From positions 1 through 64,000 of the forward strand of contig JBCCGR010000004.1 of assembly GCA_039029195.1 (NCBI GenBank): a DNA stretch of 64,000 nt. Reading direction: 5' to 3'. The position numbers were made by a program, and so were the translations under genes. The notes below the pieces were generated by a model. It had not been told where the DNA came from. It worked only from the letters and a program-made list of their open reading frames with translations, and did no database searches. This DNA comes from JBCCGR01 sp039029195 (GTDB lineage: Bacteria > Pseudomonadota > Alphaproteobacteria > Rhizobiales > Rhizobiaceae). Shown here one piece after another: positions 43,805-52,847 of the stretch; position 1 is the stretch's first letter, and each line of letters opens with the position of its first letter.

Positions 43805-44728
43805 TCAGGCGAACTGGTGAACGGCGCGGTTGGCGTTGTCCTGCGCCCAGGTGTCCCCCAGAAAGGCATCAATCTTGACCTGATCGACAACTGGTCCGGT
43901 GGGGGAACCGCTGCGGCTCGCGTAGAAGCGGCCGGTTTCGAATTTTGGATTGAGAAGCCCGTCGACATAGCGCCGGGCGCCCTTTTCGACGCTGTGCATC
44001 ATGCCGAAGATCGGCATCAGCGTACCGCCGACATATTTGAAGAAGAGCTTCTTCATGAATGGTAGATCATCCATGCCGTTGGTGCCGGTGGTGCCACCGG
44101 GGCTCATCGTCACAAACCGAATGTGCGGATGCTGGCGTGCCATCGACGCCATCCACAATGCGCCGGTCAGTTTGATTGTGCCGTAAACGTCGAGCGGGTC
44201 AGCCTTCGGGCCGAACTTGCTGCCGTCAGCGATTGCGGTGAATTCTTCAACCGAGGCCGAACTGATTTCAGGTCGGGCAACGCCCATTTTTGGAATACCA
44301 CGAGCGGCTTCGGAACCTGCATAAAGCACGGTGGAGGTAACAAGCTGGCGTTCCAGCAGCTCGTCCACCAACACCACGTGGCCAAGAACATTGGCTGCAA
44401 ATATGTTGGTCACGCCTGATCGGGTAAGGTCATTGGGTGTGCGTCCGCCAGTGCCGCCAGCGTTGAGGATCACCGCGTCGACCGGTGCGCTCAGTTTCGC
44501 GACCGCCGACTTCACCGAAGCAACATCAGCCACATCCATGATGACAATGCTGAAGATGTCGCGTCCAGTTTCCTTTACCAGTGCCGCTTTGGCGGCTTCC
44601 GCTTTGGCGGCGTTCCGACAGCCGAGGAGGATTTGTTCGACCCCGTTGTGGAGGGCCAATTGTCTGGCAGCTTCGCGCCCGAGGCCGGCATTGGCGCCGG
44701 TTATGAGAACGGATTGTATTGGGTTCAT
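43805..44728 (-). CDS. Short-chain dehydrogenase/reductase
   Basis: The 307-residue SDR has the dinucleotide loop TGANAGLGREAARQL, followed by VILNAGGTGG. The catalytic pair is in YGTIKLTGA and the serine is probably in LYAGSEAARG. The length and the C-terminal LDDLPFMKKLFF-like region place it with the retinol-dehydrogenase-like SDRs. It forms an operon with a DUF4345 gene and is divergent from a LysR regulator, the likely controller. Confidence 0.87.
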   Translation of the reverse strand: MNPIQSVLITGANAGLGREAARQLALHNGVEQILLGCRNAAKAEAAKAALVKETGRDIFSIVIMDVADVASVKSAVAKLSAPVDAVILNAGGTGGRTPNDLTRSGVTNIFAANVLGHVVLVDELLERQLVTSTVLYAGSEAARGIPKMGVARPEISSASVEEFTAIADGSKFGPKADPLDVYGTIKLTGALWMASMARQHPHIRFVTMSPGGTTGTNGMDDLPFMKKLFFKYVGGTLMPIFGMMHSVEKGARRYVDGLLNPKFETGRFYASRSGSPTGPVVDQVKIDAFLGDTWAQDNANRAVHQFA

Positions 44729-44847
44729 TTTTCATGGGTCCCTGGTTTGGTTGCTCGTCTGACCCGAACCTAGTCTGGTTGAAAAATGATATGTATGGAG
44801 GTAAATTTGAACATCGTGCCTCAAAAATGAAACACGTAGATTGAGCA

Positions 44848-45765
44848 ATGCCGCAGCAGGAAAGCCATACGCTCAACTGGGATGATCTGAAGTTCTTTCT
44901 TGCTGTCGCCCGCACGGGCACGTTGCGGGGTGGTGCGGAGAGCATTGACGTCAACCACGCAACGCTCACCCGACGGATCTCGATCATGGAAGATCGTGTG
45001 GGAAGCCGTCTGTTTGATCGCTCGAGACAGGGGCTGGTGCTCACCCAGCTTGGCGAAGATCTGATGCCCCACGCAGAGCGCGTGGAAGAAGAAATGACCG
45101 CGGCGTCGCGTGTCATTGTCGGACGTGATGCTGAACCGACGGGCACCGTCTATGTCACCATGCCCCACGGGTTGGCTATGACCTCCATCATGGATGATCT
45201 GGCCGCATTTGCGGAGCGATATCCCGACATTTCCCTCAACATGCATTTTACCAACGACGTGGCTGACCTCACGCGGCGCGAGGCCGATGTATCGCTGAGG
45301 GTCGCCTACGAGGTGAGTGACGATGTGGTGGGCCGCAAGCTCGTTCAGATGTCACAGGCGGCCTATTGCACGGCGGATTATGCCAAACGGGTGAAGGACA
45401 ATGGCGGGGCTGGGCTCAATCTCATCGGCTGGCATGAACCGGAAGGGGACAAGACGGCAAAATGGGTGCGCGAAAGCCACTATCCAAACGCCACGTTGAA
45501 ACACCGTGTCTCCGAACTGGTGCCGCTGATCACGCTGGCTGCTTCTGGCCTCGGGATGGCGTATCTTGCCTGCAATCTTGGTGATCGACACCCGGATCTG
45601 ATCCGCGCGCCGTTTCAAAAACCGCTTCCTTACCGGTTTCTGTGGTTGTTGCTGCATCGCGATCTGCGCAACACGGCCAGGGTGCGGCTGTTCGTGGATT
45701 TTCTGGCGGAGCGCGTGAGATCAAGACGAAACGAGTTCTGGGTTGCTGGAACAGCAGAGCGTTAA
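44848..45765 (+). CDS. LysR-family transcriptional regulator
   Basis: The 305-residue protein has an N-terminal winged helix: WDDLKFFLAVARTGTLRGGA and NHATLTRRISIMEDRVGSRL. A LysR_substrate domain follows (about 90-290). It is 119 bp from, and divergent to, the SDR-DUF4345 operon. Autoregulation and control of that operon are inferred from layout. Confidence 0.92.
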   Translation: MPQQESHTLNWDDLKFFLAVARTGTLRGGAESIDVNHATLTRRISIMEDRVGSRLFDRSRQGLVLTQLGEDLMPHAERVEEEMTAASRVIVGRDAEPTGTVYVTMPHGLAMTSIMDDLAAFAERYPDISLNMHFTNDVADLTRREADVSLRVAYEVSDDVVGRKLVQMSQAAYCTADYAKRVKDNGGAGLNLIGWHEPEGDKTAKWVRESHYPNATLKHRVSELVPLITLAASGLGMAYLACNLGDRHPDLIRAPFQKPLPYRFLWLLLHRDLRNTARVRLFVDFLAERVRSRRNEFWVAGTAER

Positions 45766-45872
45766 ACACGTTCGAAGTGCCCGCCCTCCCTCACACGTTT
45801 GTCATTTCCGTTTTAACGAGCAAAACGGCAAAGACGCGTGCGAAGGGAACCTGATTTTAATCCGAGTCCAAA

Positions 45873-46586
45873 ATGGACCTTTTCTTTGGTTATCTTGCTG
45901 GTGTTCTGACGCTGCTGAACCCTTGCGTTCTGCCGGTTCTGCCTGTGGTGCTGATTGCTGCGATGAACGAACATCGGGCCGGCCCGCTTTATCTTTGCGC
46001 CGGGCTTTCTCTGACCTTTGTCACGGTCGGTCTGTTTGTGGCGGCACTCGGCCCCGCGCTCGGCATTGACGACACGCTGGTTTCCCGCACCGCAAGTGTG
46101 ATCATGATCCTGTTTGGACTGACACTTTTGGTGCCCGCGTTTTCCTCCCGTTTCGCGCTTGCCGCGAGTGGCGCGAGCAATGTCCTTTCAACCAAAACGG
46201 CGGGATTTCATGCCGGTGGTCTCGGCGGTCAGTTCCTTACCGGTGTCCTGCTCGGGGCGGTGTGGAGCCCCTGTATCGGTCCCACGCTTGGTGGTGCAAT
46301 TGCGCTCGCCTCACAGGGCAACGATCTCGCCTGGGCAGGTGCGATCATGCTGGCCTTCGCGCTCGGCGTTTCGACAATCATTCTGCTGCTCGCGACGGTG
46401 TCCCGCGAGGCGCTTTTCAAGCGTCGCGATGCGTTGCAGCGTCTCTCCAGTGTGGCGAAGCCCCTCATGGGCGTTCTGCTCGTTGCTCTTGGACTTTTCC
46501 TGTTTTTCGGCCTGCACCATACCGTCGAAGCGTGGGCCGTTGAAAATCTGCCGTACTGGCTCCAGGACCTTTCGGTGCGGTTTTGA
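45873..46586 (+). CDS. CcdA-type thiol-disulfide electron transporter
   Basis: The 237-residue membrane protein has six or seven helices, with the two key cysteines in LNPCVLPVLP (about Cys18) and VWSPCIGPTLG (about Cys134). CcdA moves electrons from cytoplasmic thioredoxin across the membrane for cytochrome c maturation or periplasmic thiol reduction. A thioredoxin-fold gene follows after 37 bp, probably the partner. Confidence 0.9.
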   Translation: MDLFFGYLAGVLTLLNPCVLPVLPVVLIAAMNEHRAGPLYLCAGLSLTFVTVGLFVAALGPALGIDDTLVSRTASVIMILFGLTLLVPAFSSRFALAASGASNVLSTKTAGFHAGGLGGQFLTGVLLGAVWSPCIGPTLGGAIALASQGNDLAWAGAIMLAFALGVSTIILLLATVSREALFKRRDALQRLSSVAKPLMGVLLVALGLFLFFGLHHTVEAWAVENLPYWLQDLSVRF

Positions 46587-46623
46587 CAATTTCCTATTTG
46601 GCTTCAATCAAGGAGACTTTGAA

Positions 46624-47046
46624 ATGACCCTGTTTACCCGTCGCCTGGCGCTTGTTGCGCTGATGATATTTGGCCTCGCCGCTGTTGCGCCGCATGGTGC
46701 AGATGCGCGCACGGTGACCTTCACGCCTGCGACCTACAACAAGCTGTTGAAGAGCGGAAAGCCGTTCATGATCGGTGTGCACACCAAATGGTGCACCACT
46801 TGTGCCGCCCAGAAACGGGTTATCAGATCATTGCGTCGCTCGGGCAAACCCTATGCAAATCTGACCGTGCTTGAGATGGATTGGGACAAGTATCGCGGTT
46901 CCAAGATCGGCAAGCAGTTGCGCATTCCGCGCCGCTCCACGTTGGTCATGTACAGCGGCGGCCGGGAAGTTGGCCGCATCATTGCCGGCACAGGCACCGG
47001 TTCGATCAAGCGGTTGATCAACAAGGGCTACAAGGGCGGCGCATAA
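46624..47046 (+). CDS. Periplasmic thioredoxin-fold protein, CcdA partner
   Basis: The 140-residue protein has a signal peptide, RRLALVALMIFGLAAVA, ending near ADA. The thioredoxin-like domain has WCTTC (Cys57, Cys60) and a cis-proline-type RIPRRSTLVMY segment. AGGAGA precedes the ATG. It probably receives electrons from the upstream CcdA. The dipeptide TT between the cysteines differs from GP of thioredoxin, so its redox potential may differ. Confidence 0.85.
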   Translation: MTLFTRRLALVALMIFGLAAVAPHGADARTVTFTPATYNKLLKSGKPFMIGVHTKWCTTCAAQKRVIRSLRRSGKPYANLTVLEMDWDKYRGSKIGKQLRIPRRSTLVMYSGGREVGRIIAGTGTGSIKRLINKGYKGGA

Positions 47047-47088
47047 CGCCGGTCATTGACCCGGTCTTCGTTCCACGCCAAAAGGGCG

Positions 47089-47485
47089 CGCCAGCTGGTC
47101 GGATGGCCGCCCTTTTCAAGGCCGAAAGGTGAACGGGGAGGAAAGTCCGGGCTCCATGGAAACACGGTGCCGGGTAACACCCGGCGGGGGTAACCCCAGG
47201 GAAAGTGCAGCAGAAATCAAACCGCCCCGCGCGCGGGGTAAGGGGGAAATGGTGGGGTAAGAGCCCACCGCATCTCCAGCAATGGCGATGGCAGTGTAAA
47301 CCCCACCGGGAGCAAGACCGAATAGGGGTGATGCGGGATGGTAACATCCCGGCCGGTTTCCAGGTCAGATCATCCGGGTAGGTTGCACCGAGGTGTCTGG
47401 CAACAGGCATCCCAGACGAATGGTCATCCCGTGGCGGGCCTTGTGTCCGTCATACGACAGAACCCGGCTTACAGACCGGCTGGCG
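47089..47485 (+). ncRNA. rnpB: RNase P RNA (alpha-type, class A)
   Basis: The core GAGGAAAGTCCGGGCTCC is exact, followed by GAAACACGGTGCCGGGTAAC, GGGAAAGTGCAGCAGAAA and the 3' core ATACGACAGAACCCGGCTTA. The ends pair as P1: CGCCAGCTGGT with ACCGGCTGGCG, eleven base pairs. The RNA removes 5' leaders from pre-tRNA. It ends in a short T-run. An AAAAGGGC...GCCCTTTT repeat around its 5' end could also end the upstream thioredoxin transcript. Confidence 0.95.
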
Positions 47486-47550
47486 TTTTCCGAATTTTCG
47501 TTTGCGGCGCGCAGTTGCAAGTCGACAAACAACAAGGACCATTGAGGTTT

Positions 47551-47682
47551 GCTGTTTCCCTCCCCCAGCGGGGGAGGGTATCGTCGTATGACGACGGGCG
47601 GGGGAGAAAACGGCCAAAATCCCTACCCGTCACGGCTTCGCCGCGCCACCCTCCCCTTGAAAAGGGGAGAGAAACGGAGATG
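47551..47682. repeat. Dispersed intergenic repeat, family R2, copy 2
   Basis: Same order of blocks as the copy at 28345-28478: the CCCAGCGGGGGAGGG stem, CGTCGTATGACGACG, GTCACGGCTTCGCCGCGCC, then CCCTCCCCTTGAAAAGGGGA. It lies between rnpB and an EamA transporter. Confidence 0.85.
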
Positions 47683-47817
47683 CTGAGTACTGCCGCCAAG
47701 CCAAACGCGAACACACTCGTTCTTAGAGGACGACTGTCGAGTGGTGGTCACCGCCTTGCGCATGTTCCAGACTCCGCGCAAAGATGCACCGTTTTAAAAG
47801 CGCATTGTGGTTAATCC

Positions 47818-48714
47818 TTGAAGCAATCCCACGCCGTTCTTGTTCTCGCTGCCATCGGTATTTTCTGGGGGGCTTCGGTCCCCATGTCAAAGTTCATTCT
47901 GAATGCCGGGCATGCGCCGATTGGCATTCTTGCGTGGGAAAATCTGCTGATCGCGATCACTCTATTTCTCTACAAGAAGGTGCGGCGTGAGCCGATCCCG
48001 CTGCATGGGCGGGCCATCAGATTCTACGTTCTGGTTGGGCTGCTTGGCACGCTTTTGCCGGGCTTTTGTTCCTACACCGCAATTTCGCAGCTTCCTGCGG
48101 GGATTATGTCGATCATCTTTGCCAGCGTGCCGATGTTTTCTCTCTCCATTGCGCTGATTGCAGGACTGGAACGCTTTGCCATGATCCGAGTTGTCGGTGT
48201 GCTCTTGGGGATGGGAGCAATTGTGCTCCTGATTGGTCCAAGCACCAGCCTGCCCGACCCGGCAAAGGTCGCCTTTGTTTTCGTCGGTCTGCTTGCGCCG
48301 TTCTTCTATGGGTTCGAAGGCAACTATATCGACGCGCGCAAGCCGGAAGATGTGGATGCGATTAACGCACTTTTGGGCGGTTCGGTCCTGGTGACGGTGG
48401 TGGCGGGCAGCATCGCCTGGCGCGGTGGCGATCTGATTGATATCACCCAGCCCTGGACCGCGCCCTTGTGGGTCCTGTTCTTTGTCTCCCTCATCCACGC
48501 TTTTGCCTATGCCGGTTTCATCTGGCTGATTGGCAAGACGGGGGCCGTGTTTGCCTCGCAAGTCTCCTACATTGTGACCATGACCGGGGTTGTGGCGAGC
48601 CTGATCTACCTGGGTGAAAGCTATTCGCTTTACGTCTGGACAGCGCTTGTTTTGATGTTGGGCGGGCTGGCTCTGGTTCAACCGCGCAAGGCAGTTGAGC
48701 CGGCGCCACACTGA
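47818..48714 (+). CDS. DMT-superfamily (EamA) transporter
   Basis: The 298-residue protein has ten predicted helices, with IGIFWGASVPMSKFILNAGH in the first repeat and IWLIGKTGAVFASQVSYIV in the second. The best start is TTG; no ATG or GTG fits the first helix. Small-molecule export is likely but the substrate is unknown. It is unrelated in detail to the EamA gene at 30341. Confidence 0.85.
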   Translation: MKQSHAVLVLAAIGIFWGASVPMSKFILNAGHAPIGILAWENLLIAITLFLYKKVRREPIPLHGRAIRFYVLVGLLGTLLPGFCSYTAISQLPAGIMSIIFASVPMFSLSIALIAGLERFAMIRVVGVLLGMGAIVLLIGPSTSLPDPAKVAFVFVGLLAPFFYGFEGNYIDARKPEDVDAINALLGGSVLVTVVAGSIAWRGGDLIDITQPWTAPLWVLFFVSLIHAFAYAGFIWLIGKTGAVFASQVSYIVTMTGVVASLIYLGESYSLYVWTALVLMLGGLALVQPRKAVEPAPH

Positions 48715-48763
48715 TCGCTACCTCGCTACATACTCAATCTATGCCGTGCGAAGGGAGATTTTA

Positions 48764-48898
48764 GACACCCTCACCCTGAGCTTGCCGAAGGGCTGGGTGT
48801 GGCCACAATTCAAATCGCACGTTGAGCAGAGCGAAGCGCAATATTTGAACAGATAACCAAAGACCACCTCGTGTTTCGACAGGCTCAATATGAGGTGG
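48764..48898. repeat. Dispersed palindromic repeat, family R1, copy 2
   Basis: It carries CCTCACCCTGAGCTTGCCGA on the left and GTTTCGACAGGCTCAATATG on the right, like the copy at 36389. About 60 extra bases lie between the two arms. The 48715-49266 gap otherwise contains the mraZ promoter region. Confidence 0.82.
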
Positions 48899-49092
48899 AA
48901 GGGAGCTCGTTAGTGAAGCGGAATCTCAGTTGAGCCTTTGTATTGAGTCCGCGCAGTTCAATGCATCAACGGGCGATGTCTTCATCTCTTAACGCGTCCG
49001 TAAACGAAACCTTAAGAACCATGATTCACAAAAGGTAAACGGGCGGGGTCCAGACCGGATTTTCGCCATGAAATTTCGCTTGTTTTCCACCC

Positions 49093-49140
49093 GATTCCGT
49101 TGACGCCCAAATTTGCCCATGATATCCCAAGACTTCCCAT
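49093..49140. promoter_or_regulatory. MraZ operator overlapping a candidate promoter
   Basis: Four CCCAN boxes (TGGGN on the other strand) start at 49106, 49116, 49126 and 49136, each five bases followed by a five-base spacer. This is the MraZ binding pattern. They overlap a candidate promoter: TTGACG at 49100 and TATCCC 17 bases later. A GATTC (CcrM GANTC) site lies at 49093-49097, just before the -35. MraZ is known to repress its own dcw operon, so autorepression is likely. Confidence 0.8.
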
Positions 49141-49266
49141 ACAGCAGTTCTCCGGGGGCGGCGATGATGCATGTGAGACATCGCCCTTTTCCGGTCGGAC
49201 GGTTGCGGGTTTGGAGAGATCGCCGGGGAATTTGTTACGCGTATTTGAGGGGAGCACAGGCGTCCG

Positions 49267-49734
49267 TTGGAACGCTTTCTGTCCAGTGCCACAAACCGGA
49301 TCGACCGGAAGGGCAGGGTATCCATACCCGCGCCATTTCGTGCGGTGCTGGCGCGGCTTGGCGAACAGGAGCTTTACACGGTTTTGTCGGTGGACATGCC
49401 CGCCGTGGATGCGGGCAGCTCGCAGCTTCTTTCAGCGTACGAAACGCGGCTCGCAGAGTTCGATCCGCTGACCAGCGACTTCGACGATCTGTCGACCTGG
49501 TTTCACGGGGACAGTGCACTTTTGAAGCTCGATCCCGATGGTCGGATCATCTTGAGCGATGCGATCCGGGATCATACGGGCATAGTCGATCAGGTGACCT
49601 TTGTGGGGCGTGGCGATCATTTTCAGCTCTGGGCGCCGCCAGCGTTCGAAGAGCGTCGGCAGGCTGCCCGGAAACGGGTGCGCGAATTGAAACAGCAACT
49701 CTCCTTGCAGGCAGTCAGGACAAGAACAGAATGA
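49267..49734 (+). CDS. mraZ: Transcriptional regulator MraZ
   Basis: The 155-residue protein has two AbrB-like swapped-hairpin domains: NRIDRKGRVSIPAPFRAVL (first) and LKLDPDGRIILSDAIRDHTG (second). It forms a ring oligomer that binds TGGGN repeats and represses the dcw cluster. The start is TTG, with AGGGGAG some distance upstream. It overlaps rsmH by four bases. Confidence 0.93.
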   Translation: MERFLSSATNRIDRKGRVSIPAPFRAVLARLGEQELYTVLSVDMPAVDAGSSQLLSAYETRLAEFDPLTSDFDDLSTWFHGDSALLKLDPDGRIILSDAIRDHTGIVDQVTFVGRGDHFQLWAPPAFEERRQAARKRVRELKQQLSLQAVRTRTE

Positions 49735-50744
49735 GCGACCAGGCAGCACCGCACTTCCCCGTGATGCTGCCGCAGGTTCTTGAGACCCTTGCTCCCAGAC
49801 CCGGCGAAACAATTGTCGACGGCACGTTTGGAGCGGGGGGCTATTCTCGCGCGATCCTTAAAACCGGTGCGTCCGTTATCGGGTTCGATCGCGACCCCAC
49901 GGCAATTGAAAACGGCCAGTCGTTGGTGGATGAATTTGATGGCCGCCTGAGGCTTATTGAAACGCCGTTCGCCGAGATGCGGAGCGCACTTGCCAACCAC
50001 GGTGTCGAACAAACTGACGGCGTGGTGCTCGATGTCGGTGTTTCCTCCATGCAGATTGATCAGGCCGAACGCGGCTTTTCCTTTCAGCAGGATGGTCCCC
50101 TGGATATGCGCATGGGGAGCGCAGGTGTCACAGCGGCTGATGTTGTGAACACGGCCGCACCGGCTGACCTGGTTCGAATTCTGGGCATTCTTGGCGAGGA
50201 GCGGCAGGCCAAGCGCATTGTGCGCGCGATTGTCGCTCGCCGAGAAGACACTCCTTTTACCCGCACCCGTGACCTCGCAACGGCTATTGCCAATGCGGCA
50301 CCGGGATCCCCACAAATGCGCATTCATCCGGCAACGCGCAGCTTTCAGGCACTGCGGATGTTCGTGAATGGCGAACTGGAGCAATTGGCCGGAGCCTTGC
50401 AGGCGGCGACCGCTCTCCTTTCTCCCGGTGGACGGTTGGTGGTGGTTTCCTTTCATTCACTGGAAGACCGGCTCGTGAAACGGTTTTTTCAGTCCGCGAC
50501 CGCGCAGGGCGGCGGTTCGCGCCATATGCCTGAAACCACAGCTGAGCAGCCGCTTTATGAGATGATTTCCAAAGGCGCGATGAAGCCGACCGAAGAGGAA
50601 ATCGCGATCAACGCCCGTTCGCGGTCTGCTCGGCTGAGGGCTGGTCGGCGAACAGATGCTGAATCAAGGGTGATCGGGGCGGCGAAACTTGGCTTGCCGG
50701 ACTGGTCGGGTGTGAAACTTCATCCGCGAGGTGACCGCGCATGA
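49731..50744 (+). CDS. rsmH: 16S rRNA (cytosine1402-N4)-methyltransferase
   Basis: The protein starts MSDQAAPHFPVMLPQVLETL, giving 337 residues; the frame extends further upstream across mraZ, which I reject. The SAM site is VDGTFGAGGYSRAIL. DVGVSSMQIDQAERGFSF and FHSLEDRLVKRFF are hallmark RsmH motifs. It methylates the decoding site of 16S rRNA. The ATGA overlap with mraZ implies coupling. Confidence 0.95.
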   Translation: MSDQAAPHFPVMLPQVLETLAPRPGETIVDGTFGAGGYSRAILKTGASVIGFDRDPTAIENGQSLVDEFDGRLRLIETPFAEMRSALANHGVEQTDGVVLDVGVSSMQIDQAERGFSFQQDGPLDMRMGSAGVTAADVVNTAAPADLVRILGILGEERQAKRIVRAIVARREDTPFTRTRDLATAIANAAPGSPQMRIHPATRSFQALRMFVNGELEQLAGALQAATALLSPGGRLVVVSFHSLEDRLVKRFFQSATAQGGGSRHMPETTAEQPLYEMISKGAMKPTEEEIAINARSRSARLRAGRRTDAESRVIGAAKLGLPDWSGVKLHPRGDRA

Positions 50745-51127
50745 TCCGCTCCCTCGACCTCATTCTTGTGGCAGCCATGATCTGCGGGGCTGTTTGGACA
50801 TTTTCCATCAAACATCAGGCAGAACAGTCGGCAGAAGAGGTGGCACGGCTGCAGAAGCTGATTCAGGCGGAAAAGGAAAAGATCAACCTGCTGCGGGCCG
50901 ACTGGGCGCTGCTCAATCAACCGGCGCGGTTGCAAAAACTTGCCGAGACCCACGCGGAAGAGCTGCAGCTTAAACCTCTGAAATCCACGCAAATCGCCAA
51001 GGAAGGCGAACTCCCGGCCATTCGACCACCGGAAGATCCGGAAAATGATCCCATTGGCGATCTGGTGGAGACGAAATCAGAAAAAGATCCACTCACAACG
51101 GGCAGTACACGGGTGGCTGACGAATGA
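50741..51127 (+). CDS. ftsL: Cell division protein FtsL
   Basis: The 128-residue bitopic protein has one helix, LDLILVAAMICGAVWTFSI, then a coiled coil (QAEQSAEEVARLQKLIQAEK and onward) typical of FtsL. It links FtsB/FtsQ to FtsW-FtsI at the septum. The C-terminal tail is rich in Pro, Glu and Asp, longer than in E. coli but normal for alphaproteobacteria. It overlaps both neighbours by four bases. Confidence 0.88.
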   Translation: MIRSLDLILVAAMICGAVWTFSIKHQAEQSAEEVARLQKLIQAEKEKINLLRADWALLNQPARLQKLAETHAEELQLKPLKSTQIAKEGELPAIRPPEDPENDPIGDLVETKSEKDPLTTGSTRVADE

Positions 51128-52845
51128 AAAAGGCGTTCCTGAAGGGTCTCATGGGCCGCTCCAAACCGCAATCGCTGACCCTGAGCTCCTCGCGCAAAGC
51201 TCGCAATGAGCAGGCGGCTGCCCGCATTCTTCTGGTGATGGCAGGGGTGGTGCTGGTTTACGCCATTATCGCAGGTCGGCTCATCTATTACGGGTTCAGC
51301 GACCCCAAGACCGGTTCCATTCACCGGCTGGCGGATCGTTCGACGTCGGCAACGCGACCGGAACTGGTGGATCGCAATGGCGAAACGCTTGCCATGGATA
51401 TCAAAATGGCCTCGCTCTTCGCGGAGCCGCACATCATCGTGGATGCGGATGAGGCGATTGAATTGCTCTCGACTGTTCTGCCAGACATCGAGTTCAAGTC
51501 GGTGCACAAGAAGCTCACCAGCAAGGCGAAGTTTGTCTGGTTGAAGCGCGAGCTCACCCCCAAACAGCAAAGCCGCATTCTGGCGCTTGGTATTCCGGGC
51601 ATCGGCTTTCGAACCGAGAACCGTCGCTTCTATCCTGGCGGGCCCACCGCCGCGCACATTCTGGGTCAGGTGAATGTTGACAATGTGGGCATCTCCGGCA
51701 TTGAAAAATATGTCGACGACAATGGACTTGCTGATCTTCACGCTGCCGGATTTGCGCGAAAGAGGGAATTGGAGCCGGTCAAGCTTGCCGTTGACCTCAG
51801 GGTGCAGCACTTCATCCGCGATGCGCTGAGCGAGGCAATGAAGCGGTACAAGGCCGTGGCGGCAGCAGGTATCGTGCTCAATGCGCATACGGGCGAAATC
51901 GTCGGCATGTCGTCGCTGCCCGACTACAACCCCAACGAAAAGACTGATTTGCGCAAGGAGAAGGACAAGTTCAATCGCATCTCCGGTGGTGTGTTTGAAA
52001 TGGGGTCCACCTTCAAAGCGTTCACCACCGCAATGGCGCTGGACTCCGGAAAAGTGTCACTGAAAAGCCGGTTCGATGCGCGAAAACCGATCCGCATCGG
52101 GCGGTTCCGCATCAATGATTTTCACGGCAAGAAACGCATTCTCTCCGTGCCGGAAGTGTTCATCTATTCTTCCAACATTGGCACCGCCAAAATGGCGGAT
52201 GTGGTGGGCATTGACGGGCATCAGGAATTTTTGACGCGCATCGGGCTTCTGTCCCGTCTGGAAGGGTTTGAACTTCCTGAGGTTGCTCGCCCAACCCAGC
52301 CGAAAGTGTGGAAGAAGGTCAACTCCATCACAATCTCCTACGGTCACGGCATTTCCACCACACCGCTTCAAACAGCGGCTGCTGCAGCGGCGCTGGTGAA
52401 CGGTGGAATGCTCATTCCACCGACCCTTTTTCCGCGCACCCGTGATGAGGCGCAACGACTTGGCAAGCAGGTCGTCTCGTCGGCCACAAGCGACAAGATG
52501 CGCTATCTCATGCGTCTCAACGTGCTGAAAGGTTCCGGCAAACGGGCGAACGTTGAGGGTTTCCGGGTTGGCGGCAAAACGGGCACTGCGGAGAAGGTCG
52601 TGAACGGGCGTTATTCGCGCGCCAAGCGGTTCAATGCATTTTTGTCGGCTTTTCCTGTGGATGACCCGCAATATGTGGTGCTGGTGATTGTCGATGAACC
52701 CAAGCCGGAAGAAGGAAAATATTACGCCACCGCCGGAATGAATGCGGCACCTACGGTCGCAAGAATTGTGGAGCGCTCTGCTCCGCTGCTTGGCGTTGAT
52801 CCCACTTTCGAACCGGCGGCGAATGCCATTCTGTCGTCATATTGA
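51124..52845 (+). CDS. ftsI: Septal peptidoglycan transpeptidase (PBP3)
   Basis: The 573-residue protein has an N-terminal helix, ARILLVMAGVVLVYAIIAGR. The pedestal region has VDRNGETLAMDI and RFYPGGPTAAHILGQVN. The transpeptidase carries all three motifs: GSTFKAF (SxxK), YSSNIG (SxN) and GGKTGTAEK (KTG). It crosslinks septal peptidoglycan in the periplasm with FtsW. No fused PASTA domain. Confidence 0.95.
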   Translation: MKKAFLKGLMGRSKPQSLTLSSSRKARNEQAAARILLVMAGVVLVYAIIAGRLIYYGFSDPKTGSIHRLADRSTSATRPELVDRNGETLAMDIKMASLFAEPHIIVDADEAIELLSTVLPDIEFKSVHKKLTSKAKFVWLKRELTPKQQSRILALGIPGIGFRTENRRFYPGGPTAAHILGQVNVDNVGISGIEKYVDDNGLADLHAAGFARKRELEPVKLAVDLRVQHFIRDALSEAMKRYKAVAAAGIVLNAHTGEIVGMSSLPDYNPNEKTDLRKEKDKFNRISGGVFEMGSTFKAFTTAMALDSGKVSLKSRFDARKPIRIGRFRINDFHGKKRILSVPEVFIYSSNIGTAKMADVVGIDGHQEFLTRIGLLSRLEGFELPEVARPTQPKVWKKVNSITISYGHGISTTPLQTAAAAAALVNGGMLIPPTLFPRTRDEAQRLGKQVVSSATSDKMRYLMRLNVLKGSGKRANVEGFRVGGKTGTAEKVVNGRYSRAKRFNAFLSAFPVDDPQYVVLVIVDEPKPEEGKYYATAGMNAAPTVARIVERSAPLLGVDPTFEPAANAILSSY

Positions 52846-52847
52846 GC

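Noticed and set aside
49113..49730. N-terminal extension of rsmH across mraZ
   Set aside because: RsmH starts normally at MSDQAAPHFPVML, in ATGA overlap with mraZ; the extension overlaps all of mraZ and the operator.
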